Below, piece by piece: positions 24,558 to 33,372 of a DNA stretch of 64,000 nucleotides. The DNA comes from Blautia schinkii DSM 10518 (lineage in GTDB: Bacteria; Bacillota; Clostridia; Lachnospirales; Lachnospiraceae). The stretch is taken from the NCBI GenBank assembly GCA_000702025.1, contig JNKJ01000008.1, positions 62,001-126,000 of the forward strand, given 5' to 3'. The position numbers and the translations under genes were made by a program. How positions within the stretch are numbered: the first letter of the stretch is position 1; each line of letters starts with the position of its first letter. The notes under the pieces were generated by a model. That model did no database searches. It was not told the DNA's origin and was given only the letters and a program-made list of their open reading frames with translations.

Positions 24558-25400
24558 CTATTCTCCATTCTCAAGCCAGCTGTTTCCATTTGCGTAATCT
24601 ATTGAAACAAATGGCTGTACATTATAGATAAACACATGGAAACGCAGTTCCTTGCTTCCCACAGATTCCGCCTGCATTTCCACCCCTGAGGCCAGGAGAT
24701 TATTGCCCTCGTAGATGGGGGTTACGCGGTATAAGACCCTGTCACCGGTCTTATGGACGTAGTCTGCGATTTCGTTTTCAAAAGGGAGCATGCCCTCCAC
24801 ATTCATATATCGTGTTCCTGTAATGAGATTCTTTTCGTTTGCATTTTCTCCTGTGAGCATATAGGCAAGGAGATGGCATCTGTTGTACAGGTATTTTCCG
24901 TCCACACAGTCATATTTTACGGTATGCCAGCCGGAGGGCTTAACCATTCCGATGGGGCCTCTCTCCTCTGTTGGCATCAGGCTTCGGTCGATCATTGCCT
25001 CTGCATAACCGCATCGTCCAAGACGGTCCTGTTCGCTGTAATATTCATAAGGCCCTTTTTGCAGCTCATCTTCTGTAAAATCCGGGATATTTCCGTTAAG
25101 CTCTATGTATGGGCTTCCACTGTATGCAGGAATATCGGAAAGTGTGATGTTTTCCTTTGAATCAGGCAGGAAGGAGAGGTATTTCGCAATGAAATCTGCG
25201 GCCCCGGAATCCTCCATTATATCCTGTGCTTTTGCTGCAATGCTATGGGAAATGCTGCTCAGAGGCCCTGTGGTAAGGTATCCTGCATCCCACCCCAGAT
25301 AAATGGCTTCTGTAATCATAAAGCAGAGGATGAGAATTAGAACCTTGCTTGAACGTTTATATTTTTTACGGCTGTATCTTTTATAGCGTTTTTGTCTCAT
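24558..25400 (-). CDS. DNA/RNA non-specific endonuclease, membrane anchored
   Basis: A 280-residue protein. A very basic N terminus is followed by one membrane segment (about residues 19-35), then an extracellular domain of the beta-beta-alpha-metal nuclease family (EndA/Spd type). The active-site segment is YNRCHLLAY with general-base H176, in place of the textbook DRGH, and downstream ENANEKNLITGTRYMN (185-200) supplies metal-binding Asn. It should cleave extracellular DNA and RNA at the cell surface. It has a good promoter (25433-25462) and is the first gene of an operon with the locus 2 kinase and regulator, an unexpected pairing. Confidence 0.87.
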   Translation of the reverse strand: MRQKRYKRYSRKKYKRSSKVLILILCFMITEAIYLGWDAGYLTTGPLSSISHSIAAKAQDIMEDSGAADFIAKYLSFLPDSKENITLSDIPAYSGSPYIELNGNIPDFTEDELQKGPYEYYSEQDRLGRCGYAEAMIDRSLMPTEERGPIGMVKPSGWHTVKYDCVDGKYLYNRCHLLAYMLTGENANEKNLITGTRYMNVEGMLPFENEIADYVHKTGDRVLYRVTPIYEGNNLLASGVEMQAESVGSKELRFHVFIYNVQPFVSIDYANGNSWLENGE

Positions 25401-25432
25401 GTATGTACCTCCGGATGTTTGCCTCCAGACTT

Positions 25433-25462
25433 ATTTTAGCATATAGATTTAAGTAACTGCAA
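25433..25462 (-). promoter_or_regulatory. Promoter of the endonuclease-kinase-regulator operon
   Basis: Leftward TTGCAG (25462-25457), an 18-bp spacer and TAAAAT (25438-25433) preceded by TGC. The start codon lies about 33 bp downstream with CGGAGG in front of it. No other promoter is evident before the kinase gene. Confidence 0.65.
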
Positions 25463-25508
25463 TCATGATTTCGAAAGACAAAATACATAACAGAAAAGAG
25501 CAAAGCTT

Positions 25509-25531
25509 TCATATAGCCTTGCCCTTAATAA
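25509..25531 (-). terminator. Weak terminator after the D,D-carboxypeptidase gene
   Basis: An 8-bp stem with one mismatch (GCAAGGCT/AGCTTTGC on the minus strand) followed by TCTTTTCTG. It lies 63 bp beyond the stop of the last gene of the cell-shape operon. Confidence 0.45.
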
Positions 25532-25560
25532 AGCATGATTTCCTTAATAAAGCATGATCT
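25523..25560. repeat. Tandem 19-bp direct repeat, two copies
   Basis: CCTTAATAAAGCATGATTT is followed directly by a copy differing at one base. It lies in the 193-bp gap between the endonuclease promoter and the carboxypeptidase stop. It may be a replication slippage product, and I see no function. Confidence 0.75.
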
Positions 25561-25593
25561 TAGGATAAATTTTAAGTAGTCTATAACACTAAC

Positions 25594-26733
25594 TTAATTG
25601 TTGATATTCTGCAGCAGCGAATTCATCTGCTGATATAGTAACTCCTTACTTGACGCGCCCATAACAATGGAAACAAAAGGTTTCCCGTAAGCATTCTGGC
25701 TCAGCAGTGCCAGACAGTTCCCGGCGAGATTTGTGGTACCTGTCTTGCCGCCAAGTATGGAGACGTCCTTTGGCGCTGTGGCCTCTCCGATCAGGTAGTG
25801 GTCCGTGGCCTCCAGTGTGGTAGTCACCGGGGTTCCGTCCTCCCGCGTGTAGTTGACCGTGTAGGAAGGCATCTGCGTGATTTCTGTAAACTGCGGGTAA
25901 TTGAGCGCCTCCTTGAGCATCAGATAGATGTCGTAGGGGGTGGTGTAATGATTCTCGTCCTGCAGTCCGTGAGGATTCGTGAAATTTGTGCCGGTACATC
26001 CAAGCTCGGCTGCATAGCTGTTCATCATGTCTACAAAGGCTGAGGTGGAGCCTGCGATATGCTCGGCGATGGCGGCCGCGGCATCATTTCCGGAATATAC
26101 CAGCAGACAATGTACCAGCTGGTCCATGGTCACCCGGTCGCCCGCCCAGAAGCCGCACACCTGGGAGCCTTCCTCAAGAGTCACATTCTCCTGGCTTATG
26201 GTCACCGTCTCGTCAAGATTTCCGTATTTCAGAGCAAGCATTCCGGTCATAATCTTCGTGATACTGGCCGGATATACACGCTCGTAGGCACCTCTGGAGT
26301 ATAAAACCTTCTTATTGTCCAAATCCAGCAGTAAGCCCTTCTGTCCTTGCTCCAGTGTGGCTGACTCAAGAGGGACATCCTTTCTCACCACGCAGAGGTC
26401 AGCGGCGAATGTCTTAGCGCGCTGGTCCTCTCCGGAGGTAAAGGTATTCACAAATTCTCTTGATGCCTGGTAAGGCTGCAGCGGACTGGAAAAAGTACCG
26501 CCCTTTAATGTATATACCAGAAAGCCCGCGCCTGCACAGAGCACAGCCAGAAGCAGAACCAGCAGAATCGTATTGCGGATACGCTTTCTGCGCAGCCGCT
26601 TTATCCTGGCTGATTTGCTTTGCTGTACCTTAGGTTTGGCTCCCCTTGCTGTATGATGTCCGGGCCGGGCATTTTTTACCTGCCGTCCCCGGGCCGATGC
26701 GGCGCTTGTCCTCTGGGGTGAATTGCTTGTCAT
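25594..26733 (-). CDS. D-alanyl-D-alanine carboxypeptidase (PBP5/6, DacF type)
   Basis: A 379-residue penicillin-binding protein that trims the terminal D-Ala from peptidoglycan stem peptides outside the cell. The catalytic motifs are S157-xx-K160 (YPASITKIM), S214-G-N216 and K330-T-G. Residues 1-53 form an unusually long, Lys/Arg/Gln-rich cytoplasmic tail before a single membrane segment (54-74), so the enzyme is held by an N-terminal anchor rather than a C-terminal amphipathic helix. It is the last gene of the cell-shape operon and overlaps rodA by four bases (ATGA). Confidence 0.92.
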   Translation of the reverse strand: MTSNSPQRTSAASARGRQVKNARPGHHTARGAKPKVQQSKSARIKRLRRKRIRNTILLVLLLAVLCAGAGFLVYTLKGGTFSSPLQPYQASREFVNTFTSGEDQRAKTFAADLCVVRKDVPLESATLEQGQKGLLLDLDNKKVLYSRGAYERVYPASITKIMTGMLALKYGNLDETVTISQENVTLEEGSQVCGFWAGDRVTMDQLVHCLLVYSGNDAAAAIAEHIAGSTSAFVDMMNSYAAELGCTGTNFTNPHGLQDENHYTTPYDIYLMLKEALNYPQFTEITQMPSYTVNYTREDGTPVTTTLEATDHYLIGEATAPKDVSILGGKTGTTNLAGNCLALLSQNAYGKPFVSIVMGASSKELLYQQMNSLLQNINN

Positions 26734-27890
26734 AAGTATTCCTCTTTCTTATATAAATCCTTCTTCTGTATCTCTTTATTATAGGTGCTGCTCTGTAATC
26801 CTACATTGAGCACAAGTCCCATACCGATAAACAGGCTGACGATCGAGGTCAGACCGTAGCTTACGAAGGGAAGCGGGGTACCCGTGTTCGGGGCGATTCC
26901 CGTGGCTACACAGATATTGATAAAGCTCTGCAAAGCGACCACGCTTCCGATTCCGCAGCAGATGATTTTCCCCGCCGTATCCTTGGCCCGCAGGCTCATG
27001 CGGATACACTCCATGGAAATCAGAAGCAGCAGCACTACGATGGCTGTACATCCGATGAAGCCATACTCCTCTCCCGCTACCGCGAAAATAAAGTCGGTCT
27101 GGTTTTCAGGCACAAAGTTTCCGTCATTTACGGAAGCCACTCCTTCGCTGTCCCCGTATTTCTTGCCCAGCAGTTCTCCGGAAGCAATGGCTGTCATGGA
27201 GTTATTCTGCTGCTCAATATCGTCCGTATACTCCTCATTTTCTGGATAGAGGAAGGACATGATACGGTCTCTCTGATAATCATGGATCAGCTTTTGGTCA
27301 GGCTGTACCACAATCGCCAGAAAGATGATCAAAAGCGGTACAGCGATAAGGATTGCTCCTCCGATAATCTTATAGCTGAGCCCGGCGATAAATATTAAAA
27401 TACAGAATATTACAATAACCGTAAGTGTATTTTTCATATCCGGCTGTACGTAAATCAGTACCAACGGCACTGCCAGTAAAACAGCCGATTCTACAATTAC
27501 CCGCAGTGTGTTCAGGTCCTCCTCATGGTCCATAAAGAACTTGGCAAAGAAGAGGATAATGATGATTTTAGAGAGCTCTGTGGGCTGGAAGCGGATAAAG
27601 CCTAAGTCAATCCACCGCGCAGCTCCGTTGGCACTGTCGCCGAAAACACGGACGGCCAGCAGCATGGCAATATTAAAGCCATACATGATCCACTGGAAGT
27701 TTAAAATCCAGGAATAGTCCATCAGCGATAAGATAACCATGGCAGCCACTCCCAGGATGACACCTTGGATCTGCTTGGTACGCAGGGAATCCATGGCTAT
27801 GCTTACGAGCTGGACACCAAAAACGCTGATTGCCAATAGAAATATTACCAGCCGAAAATTGTAAAATCGTAGCTTATACTGTTTAATCAT
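26730..27890 (-). CDS. rodA: RodA, peptidoglycan glycosyltransferase of the elongasome
   Basis: A 386-residue SEDS-family membrane protein with about ten hydrophobic segments. It polymerises lipid II into glycan strands during lateral growth, together with PBP2 (encoded in the same operon). Diagnostic segments are GAARWIDLGFIRFQPTELSK and PENQTDFIFAVAGEEYGFIG, whose Asp is the catalytic residue in SEDS proteins, plus the C-terminal PNTGTPLPFVSYGLTSI. It starts 3 bp after minE. The linkage to mre genes and mrdA supports RodA over FtsW or SpoVE. Confidence 0.92.
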   Translation of the reverse strand: MIKQYKLRFYNFRLVIFLLAISVFGVQLVSIAMDSLRTKQIQGVILGVAAMVILSLMDYSWILNFQWIMYGFNIAMLLAVRVFGDSANGAARWIDLGFIRFQPTELSKIIIILFFAKFFMDHEEDLNTLRVIVESAVLLAVPLVLIYVQPDMKNTLTVIVIFCILIFIAGLSYKIIGGAILIAVPLLIIFLAIVVQPDQKLIHDYQRDRIMSFLYPENEEYTDDIEQQNNSMTAIASGELLGKKYGDSEGVASVNDGNFVPENQTDFIFAVAGEEYGFIGCTAIVVLLLLISMECIRMSLRAKDTAGKIICCGIGSVVALQSFINICVATGIAPNTGTPLPFVSYGLTSIVSLFIGMGLVLNVGLQSSTYNKEIQKKDLYKKEEYL

Positions 27891-27893
27891 ATA

Positions 27894-28136
27894 TCATCTG
27901 TCCCTTTTATTCAGTACAGGTATGTTTGCATGCAGCACAGGCGGTTCCTGTGTGATCTGTATGGTTACCTGGTCCTCTTCAATGGTTACGTACTTTTTTA
28001 CAGTATGTATCAAATCATTGGTAAGCATTTTCATCATTTGTGGAGAGCAATCAATCCGCTCCGAGATCAGCAGAAGCTTCATCCTGTCTCTGGCATAACC
28101 TGCGGAACGCCTTTTTCCTTGCAGAAAGGATTTCAT
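27894..28136 (-). CDS. minE: MinE, cell division topological specificity factor
   Basis: An 80-residue protein. Residues 17-34 match the MinD-contacting segment (ARDRMKLLLISERID), followed by a C-terminal dimerisation region (VTIEEDQVTIQITQ). MinE displaces MinD from the membrane and drives the pole-to-pole oscillation or gradient. It lies 22 bp downstream of minD and 3 bp upstream of rodA. Length and motif fit the family, though the N terminus is slightly divergent. Confidence 0.88.
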   Translation of the reverse strand: MKSFLQGKRRSAGYARDRMKLLLISERIDCSPQMMKMLTNDLIHTVKKYVTIEEDQVTIQITQEPPVLHANIPVLNKRDR

Positions 28137-28158
28137 ATGGATTCCCTCCTTTTCTATG

Positions 28159-28947
28159 CTATTTTTTGAATATGCCGCCGATTCTGCGGAATACTCCTCT
28201 CTTCTGCCGGATATTCATAAACGGAACTTCCTCACCCAACAGGCGGCGGCAGATATTTCGGTATTCCTCCTCAGCCTGAGAATTTCTGCCGGAAAGCGGG
28301 TCGCCCTGGTTCGTCGCCACCACGATCTGCTCGTCATCCAGGATGGTTCCCAGCAGGTCCACGGCGAGGATTTCAATCACATCGTCCACAGACATCATAT
28401 CTCCCCGGGAAATCATGTCCGGGCGCAGACGGTTGATGATGAGATGGATGTCTCTGAGGTCACTGGCCTCCAATAGTCCGATGATACGGTCTGCATCTCG
28501 GATTGCCGATACCTCCGGCGTGGTTACCACCAAAGCTTTATCGGCTCCGGCAATGGCGTTTTTGAAGCCCTGCTCGATTCCTGCCGGACAGTCGAGAAGG
28601 ATAAAATCAAATTCCTCCCGCAGGTCTTCGGTCAGCTTGATCATCTGTTCCGGAGACACTGCGGATTTATCTTTCGTCTGTGCGGACGGCAGCAGGTACA
28701 GCTCAGGATGGCGCTTGTCCTTAATGAGGGCCTGGCGCAGGCGGCAGCTTCCGTTGATCACGTCCACCAGATTATAAACGATCCGGTTTTCCAGTCCAAG
28801 GACCACATCCAGGTTCCGAAGGCCTATGTCGGTGTCCACCACGACAACTTTCTTTCCCATCATGGCCAGTCCGGTGCCGATGTTGGCTACGGTGGTGGTT
28901 TTTCCCACCCCGCCCTTTCCGGATGTTATGACAATGACTTCACTCAT
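28159..28947 (-). CDS. minD: MinD, septum-site-determining ATPase
   Basis: A 262-residue ParA/MinD ATPase with the deviant Walker A KGGVGKTTT (residues 11-19), switch motif LLDCPAGIEQGF and a C-terminal amphipathic membrane-targeting helix (KRGVFRRIGGIFKK). It binds the membrane as an ATP dimer and normally recruits MinC to block FtsZ assembly away from mid-cell. TAGGAGGAATC precedes the ATG. minC, which normally precedes minD in this kind of cluster, is absent, and only 57 bp separate minD from the PBP2 gene. Confidence 0.95.
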   Translation of the reverse strand: MSEVIVITSGKGGVGKTTTVANIGTGLAMMGKKVVVVDTDIGLRNLDVVLGLENRIVYNLVDVINGSCRLRQALIKDKRHPELYLLPSAQTKDKSAVSPEQMIKLTEDLREEFDFILLDCPAGIEQGFKNAIAGADKALVVTTPEVSAIRDADRIIGLLEASDLRDIHLIINRLRPDMISRGDMMSVDDVIEILAVDLLGTILDDEQIVVATNQGDPLSGRNSQAEEEYRNICRRLLGEEVPFMNIRQKRGVFRRIGGIFKK

Positions 28948-29004
28948 GTTTCTGATTCCTCCTAAACGATATGTTCCATAATCCTGGTATTCTCTGAACG
29001 TGGC

Positions 29005-31911
29005 TTAGTCATTCGAGGTATCGCTGACATCGCTTGATGCAACACCAGTGATAATCGAATTTTCATCTGCTAATTCAAAAATGTATTTAAAAATATCATT
29101 AGCTGCCAAACAAGCATTACCGGATGAGTAGCCGTTTGCGATTCGTACCGCAATGCCGTAATCCGGTTCATAGGATGGTGCATAACCTACAAACAGACCG
29201 TGGTCGGGATGCTGCAGGTCAATCTGTGCTGTACCGGTCTTACCGGATACGTCCATGCCCAGTCCGTCAAATTGGTTATGCGTCTGTACCACACGATACA
29301 TGCCATCATGGATGTCATCCCAGACATTGTCAGGAACATCAATCTGATCAACTACCTTGGGAGCGTATTCCTCCACAAGTGCGCCATTAGGGTCCTCTAC
29401 CCGGTCTAAGAGCGAGAGGTCATAGATTGTCCCTGAAGTTGCCAGCACAGTTACATAACGCGCAAGCTGACTGGTCGTGTACAGATGCCTGCCCTGACCG
29501 ATATAGGAAGGAACTGCAAACTGATTCGATACCTGCGGAGCAGCCTCGGAAATCTCTATCCCTGTTTTCTTATCCATATGGAGAAGCGATGCATACTGCT
29601 GCAGTTTGTCCAGACTTCTTGACTCCGAAAATTCGTTGTCCTCCACCTTACCGAGCTGGAAACCAATCATGTTGAAGAAATAGTTGCAGGACTGCTCGAT
29701 TGCTCCTCTGATTTCCAAGTCGGCGTGACCCAAAAAGTTCCAGCAGTTAATAGGCGGCTGTACCAGATCAAATTTTCCGGTACAGTTAATGTAGGTACCG
29801 TCATCTATCACTCCCTCCATCATACCTGCGATGGCAGAAAGAGGCTTAAACGTGGAACCCGGTGCAGTGGTCTGCTGGGTTGCTTTGTTAAAGAACGGAC
29901 TGGCTAAATCCAGGGCAAGCTTTGCATAGTAGTTTGTGTCCATATTATTGGCCAGACGGTTGTTGTCATAACCGGGATAAGAGACACAGGCCAGTACCTT
30001 TCCGGTGTGTACATCTGTTATCACAGCCGAAGCGGAACACGGCATGAGTGCAAGCTGTGCAGGCTCAATCTCAAGGGTGTATATCTTGTCTATCATAAAA
30101 TCATAGGAACCCATTGCACCGGAGGCAAGAGCCTCATAGGAGCCGTCGTCCTTGGAAAGCACACCCTGCTCATAGAGTACCAGGCACAGCTCCTGACCCG
30201 AAATCCTGTCCTCATGGAGCATGTACTTATACAAAAGCTTGGAAAAGCTGGTGTCCGTTTTCAGGTAGTCTATGATGTATGAGGTCAGCGCCTGATAAAC
30301 CTCAGCGGAATCCAGATATTCTCCCTCCGGTGAAACCTTGGAGATATCAATCCAGTTCTGGCTGGTGGCATAGGTGAGATAATCCTTGAGGCTGATGCTC
30401 TCCTCTTTAGACCATGCCTGGTAGGTTGCGTCCGCGGTATCGATTGCATCCTTGGAGATAATCTTCAGGGTATCCCGCAGAAGGGTGTCGCAGATATAGG
30501 TGAGATATTCCTTCATCTGCTTGTCCTCATCCATAAGCGCAGGCGGATTGTCACCTGTAAGCCTGTTAGTTATTGTATCAAAAACTTCCTGCTGCTTTTG
30601 TTGAAATTTGACATATAAATTTTTTTCTGTTTCAGAAGCTTTTTCGTCACTGAATTTATTGATATCGATGACACTGTTGGCAACCAGTGCGTTATATACG
30701 TCAAAAATAGGGATTGGTACCTGGGATGCATCTTTGTATTGAGTATAATCCACTTCACGGATTGCTTCAATTTTTGCAATAAGGATACCGGCTACACGCT
30801 GCTTTAGGATTTCATAGATTCCTTTCTGCCAATGTGTGTCAATGGTCAGATATACATCATCACCTGCAACGGGCGCAATCCTGGTATCTTCATCAATTTT
30901 CAGCACCTTGCCCAGGTTATCTACGGATACAGTTTCCTCACCGTCTGTTCCCTGCAGGGTAAGCTCCATATACTGCTCAATGCCCGCCTTACCGACGATT
31001 GCATCGTTGGAATAATCCGGGTTCTTCTGGCGAAGACTGTCCAATTCTTCTGAGGAGGCCTTGCCGATATACCCAAGAATGGGGCCCATGCTCACCTCAT
31101 CCACATATTTACGGATGGAATCCTCGACCACATCAATACCTTGAAGTTTCGGCTGGTTCTCCATAACCGCTGCCACAGATTTCTCACTTACATTGGTGGC
31201 AATGGTAACCGGCATATATTTCTTAAAACTGTTGGTACTAAGTTCATACCGGATGATGGCTATGTCAAGTATTTCCTGTTTGGTGAGCTGTGTGGGCAGA
31301 TTGTGGGCTGCAAGCTCCTCGGCAGTATATGCATTGTCGCCGTAGAGCACGATGGAAAAGCCGCTGCCCTTGCTGCTGTCACTCAGAAATTCTACCATCT
31401 GTGCTGCGGTAGCGTTTTTCTCTTCATCTGCCAGATCATCTATAAGCGCGTGGCCATAGATATCCGCGCGGAAACGGTTCAAAGTAAAGCCTTCGTCCAC
31501 ATCAAAGGCATATTCTCCATTCTCATCCACTTTGATATGGAAATTATGAGTGAGAGAATCTCCGTTTTTTTCCAAAATCTTAAGAACCTGATAAGCAATT
31601 CCGTTTAAGGTGAGATTACGCTCTCTCGTTGTCTCATAGGTTCCGTTGTCTTCAAAGGTAAGAGAATAAGACAGGACGTTGGTGGCAAGCTCGTCTCCGT
31701 TCCTGTCATAAATATTTCCCCTCGTACTTTTCAGTACACGCTTTTTGGTTGTTCGTGTCTGGAATTTATTGATATAGTCCTGCCCCTGGATAATCTGCAG
31801 ATCAAACAATTCGTGAATAAGGATTCCGGACATAAAAATGAAAACCAGTGCCAGGACAGTGGTTCGCTTCAGCCGGATTTTCTTTAATATTTTTTTTATT
31901 TTATTACCCAA
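29005..31911 (-). CDS. mrdA: Penicillin-binding protein 2 (elongasome transpeptidase), enlarged
   Basis: A 968-residue class B PBP with N-terminal membrane anchor (residues 17-37), a pedestal domain beginning RGNIYDRNGDELA, and a transpeptidase domain with S686-TFK689, S741-C-N743 and K890-T-G-T. It cross-links peptidoglycan during elongation with RodA. Ordinary PBP2 has roughly 600-700 residues. The extra length is largely a segment of about 250 residues (370-620), Asp/Glu/Lys/Tyr-rich and mostly helical, inserted between the pedestal strand VYLTIDTHWQK and the transpeptidase strand VITDVHTGKVLA. The start codon is TTG, overlapping mreD by 16 bp. Confidence 0.92.
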   Translation of the reverse strand: MGNKIKKILKKIRLKRTTVLALVFIFMSGILIHELFDLQIIQGQDYINKFQTRTTKKRVLKSTRGNIYDRNGDELATNVLSYSLTFEDNGTYETTRERNLTLNGIAYQVLKILEKNGDSLTHNFHIKVDENGEYAFDVDEGFTLNRFRADIYGHALIDDLADEEKNATAAQMVEFLSDSSKGSGFSIVLYGDNAYTAEELAAHNLPTQLTKQEILDIAIIRYELSTNSFKKYMPVTIATNVSEKSVAAVMENQPKLQGIDVVEDSIRKYVDEVSMGPILGYIGKASSEELDSLRQKNPDYSNDAIVGKAGIEQYMELTLQGTDGEETVSVDNLGKVLKIDEDTRIAPVAGDDVYLTIDTHWQKGIYEILKQRVAGILIAKIEAIREVDYTQYKDASQVPIPIFDVYNALVANSVIDINKFSDEKASETEKNLYVKFQQKQQEVFDTITNRLTGDNPPALMDEDKQMKEYLTYICDTLLRDTLKIISKDAIDTADATYQAWSKEESISLKDYLTYATSQNWIDISKVSPEGEYLDSAEVYQALTSYIIDYLKTDTSFSKLLYKYMLHEDRISGQELCLVLYEQGVLSKDDGSYEALASGAMGSYDFMIDKIYTLEIEPAQLALMPCSASAVITDVHTGKVLACVSYPGYDNNRLANNMDTNYYAKLALDLASPFFNKATQQTTAPGSTFKPLSAIAGMMEGVIDDGTYINCTGKFDLVQPPINCWNFLGHADLEIRGAIEQSCNYFFNMIGFQLGKVEDNEFSESRSLDKLQQYASLLHMDKKTGIEISEAAPQVSNQFAVPSYIGQGRHLYTTSQLARYVTVLATSGTIYDLSLLDRVEDPNGALVEEYAPKVVDQIDVPDNVWDDIHDGMYRVVQTHNQFDGLGMDVSGKTGTAQIDLQHPDHGLFVGYAPSYEPDYGIAVRIANGYSSGNACLAANDIFKYIFELADENSIITGVASSDVSDTSND

Positions 31912-32423
31912 ATAGACTCACTTTCTTTCCTTGCAATGTTCATGAAACGATAGTTAATGTGGTAAAATGCCTTGTACACGATCATAGTGAGGAATACTGT
32001 ATAAAAGACCTCCGGAATGATGATACGGTACAGATAGGTCCCAAGCCCGAGCCTGCCGCGAAGCAGGAACTGCAGGCCATAGACAGCCAGGTTAAAAAGG
32101 AAATCAGTCCCGGCCACCAGAAGCATGGGGACCTTTACGTCATCGTCATAATATACTCTGCATGCATAACCGCTGATAAAACCAACGTACATATAGATCA
32201 GCGCATAGAACCCAAACAGGGAGCCATAAAACAGATCTATGAGAAGCCCTGAGAAAAAGCCAACCCAAAGCCCGCTCTTGCGGCCGCGCATCAGGCCCAT
32301 GGACACACACAATATCAGCATAAGATTCGGTGTGATGGAGCCGATGGAGAACACATGAAGCACGGTGCACTGGAGCAGGAAGCATGCGATGATCATGAGG
32401 AATAGAACCATCTTACTCTTCAT
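31896..32423 (-). CDS. mreD: MreD, rod-shape-determining membrane protein
   Basis: A 175-residue protein with five or six membrane segments and the family segment MGLMRGRKSGLWVGFFSG. It belongs to the elongasome with MreC, MreB, RodA and PBP2. I chose the ATG at 32423 (MKSKMVLFLM): GGAGG lies eight bases upstream and the start overlaps the mreC stop by 11 bp. A longer frame starting at 32486 would run far into mreC without a ribosome binding site. Confidence 0.9.
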   Translation of the reverse strand: MKSKMVLFLMIIACFLLQCTVLHVFSIGSITPNLMLILCVSMGLMRGRKSGLWVGFFSGLLIDLFYGSLFGFYALIYMYVGFISGYACRVYYDDDVKVPMLLVAGTDFLFNLAVYGLQFLLRGRLGLGTYLYRIIIPEVFYTVFLTMIVYKAFYHINYRFMNIARKESESIWVIK

Positions 32424-33342
32424 CTGCCCCACCCTCCTGATTTTCACCAGACTGGTCTGCTGCTCCCTTCTGGTCTGCAATGGCATCCTGTTTGTTTACG
32501 GTGATGATGAAAACTTCACGTAAATGACGGAAATCCACAGGGGTAACGATGGTACCGGTTTTTGTCAGGTTATTGCTGTCCTGATGGATCTCGCTCACAT
32601 AACCGATGAATAAACCTTCCATATAATTTTCGCTGATATTGGAGGTGACGATACGTTCACCCACGGTTATTTTATTCTCCTGGTCATAAAGCTGCTGGAA
32701 GCTTAGCTTACCCTCGTCAATGAGCTCCAGATCGCCCTCTACCACACAGTTGTCCGAGGTACTCACGGTCATGGCGCTCACATTGGTGCTGTCGTCAATG
32801 ATAGAACGTACTGTACACCAGGATGGACCGACTTCTGTGACAATGCCCACAAGTCCCTTCCCGGCAATCACGTTATTTCCTTCCCGGATGCCGTCATTGG
32901 AGCCTTTGTTCACCATAAAGGTATCGTACCAGTTGCCCGGGTCCTTAGAGATGATCTTTGCCGCAACCTTGGGGTAATCGGAATATTCTTCATCGAGATT
33001 ATAGAGCTGTTTCAGTCTTGTCAGCTCAGTCTGGTCCTGGATGAGCTTATTATTCTGGGTGGTCAGGCTGTCAATCTCGGCCTTAAGCTCTTCATTCTCA
33101 GCAAGTAGCTCCTGCTTTTCACGAAAGCTTGCGCGTATGGACAGAAGCCAGCTTCCGATGCGGTTGATGCTCTTCTCAAAGGGAACCACGATCATCCCGG
33201 CTGTCTCCTGCAAGGGTGCGGTGGAAATCCCGGAGGTAAAGGTGGCGGCGATACAGCTCACACAGAAGATGGTCATGATGGCCAGCAAATGTTTACTTTT
33301 TAAATTAATCCGAAAATGGAATTTCTTTTTCAGGTTCTTCAT
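32413..33342 (-). CDS. mreC: MreC, rod-shape-determining protein
   Basis: A 309-residue bitopic protein: a membrane segment at about residues 16-36, an extracellular coiled coil (about 70-115, ending NNKLIQDQTELTRL), then two beta-barrel domains with the family segment VNKGSNDGIREGNNVIAGKGLVG. It organises PBP2 outside the membrane. The tail is acidic (GAADQSGENQEGGADEE-like). The ATG at 33342 follows AGGGG, and a TTG three bases earlier is less likely. The gene is 30 bp from mreB. Confidence 0.93.
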   Translation of the reverse strand: MKNLKKKFHFRINLKSKHLLAIMTIFCVSCIAATFTSGISTAPLQETAGMIVVPFEKSINRIGSWLLSIRASFREKQELLAENEELKAEIDSLTTQNNKLIQDQTELTRLKQLYNLDEEYSDYPKVAAKIISKDPGNWYDTFMVNKGSNDGIREGNNVIAGKGLVGIVTEVGPSWCTVRSIIDDSTNVSAMTVSTSDNCVVEGDLELIDEGKLSFQQLYDQENKITVGERIVTSNISENYMEGLFIGYVSEIHQDSNNLTKTGTIVTPVDFRHLREVFIITVNKQDAIADQKGAADQSGENQEGGADEE

Positions 33343-33372
33343 CAATGGTACCCCTAATTGTTATGTTGATAC

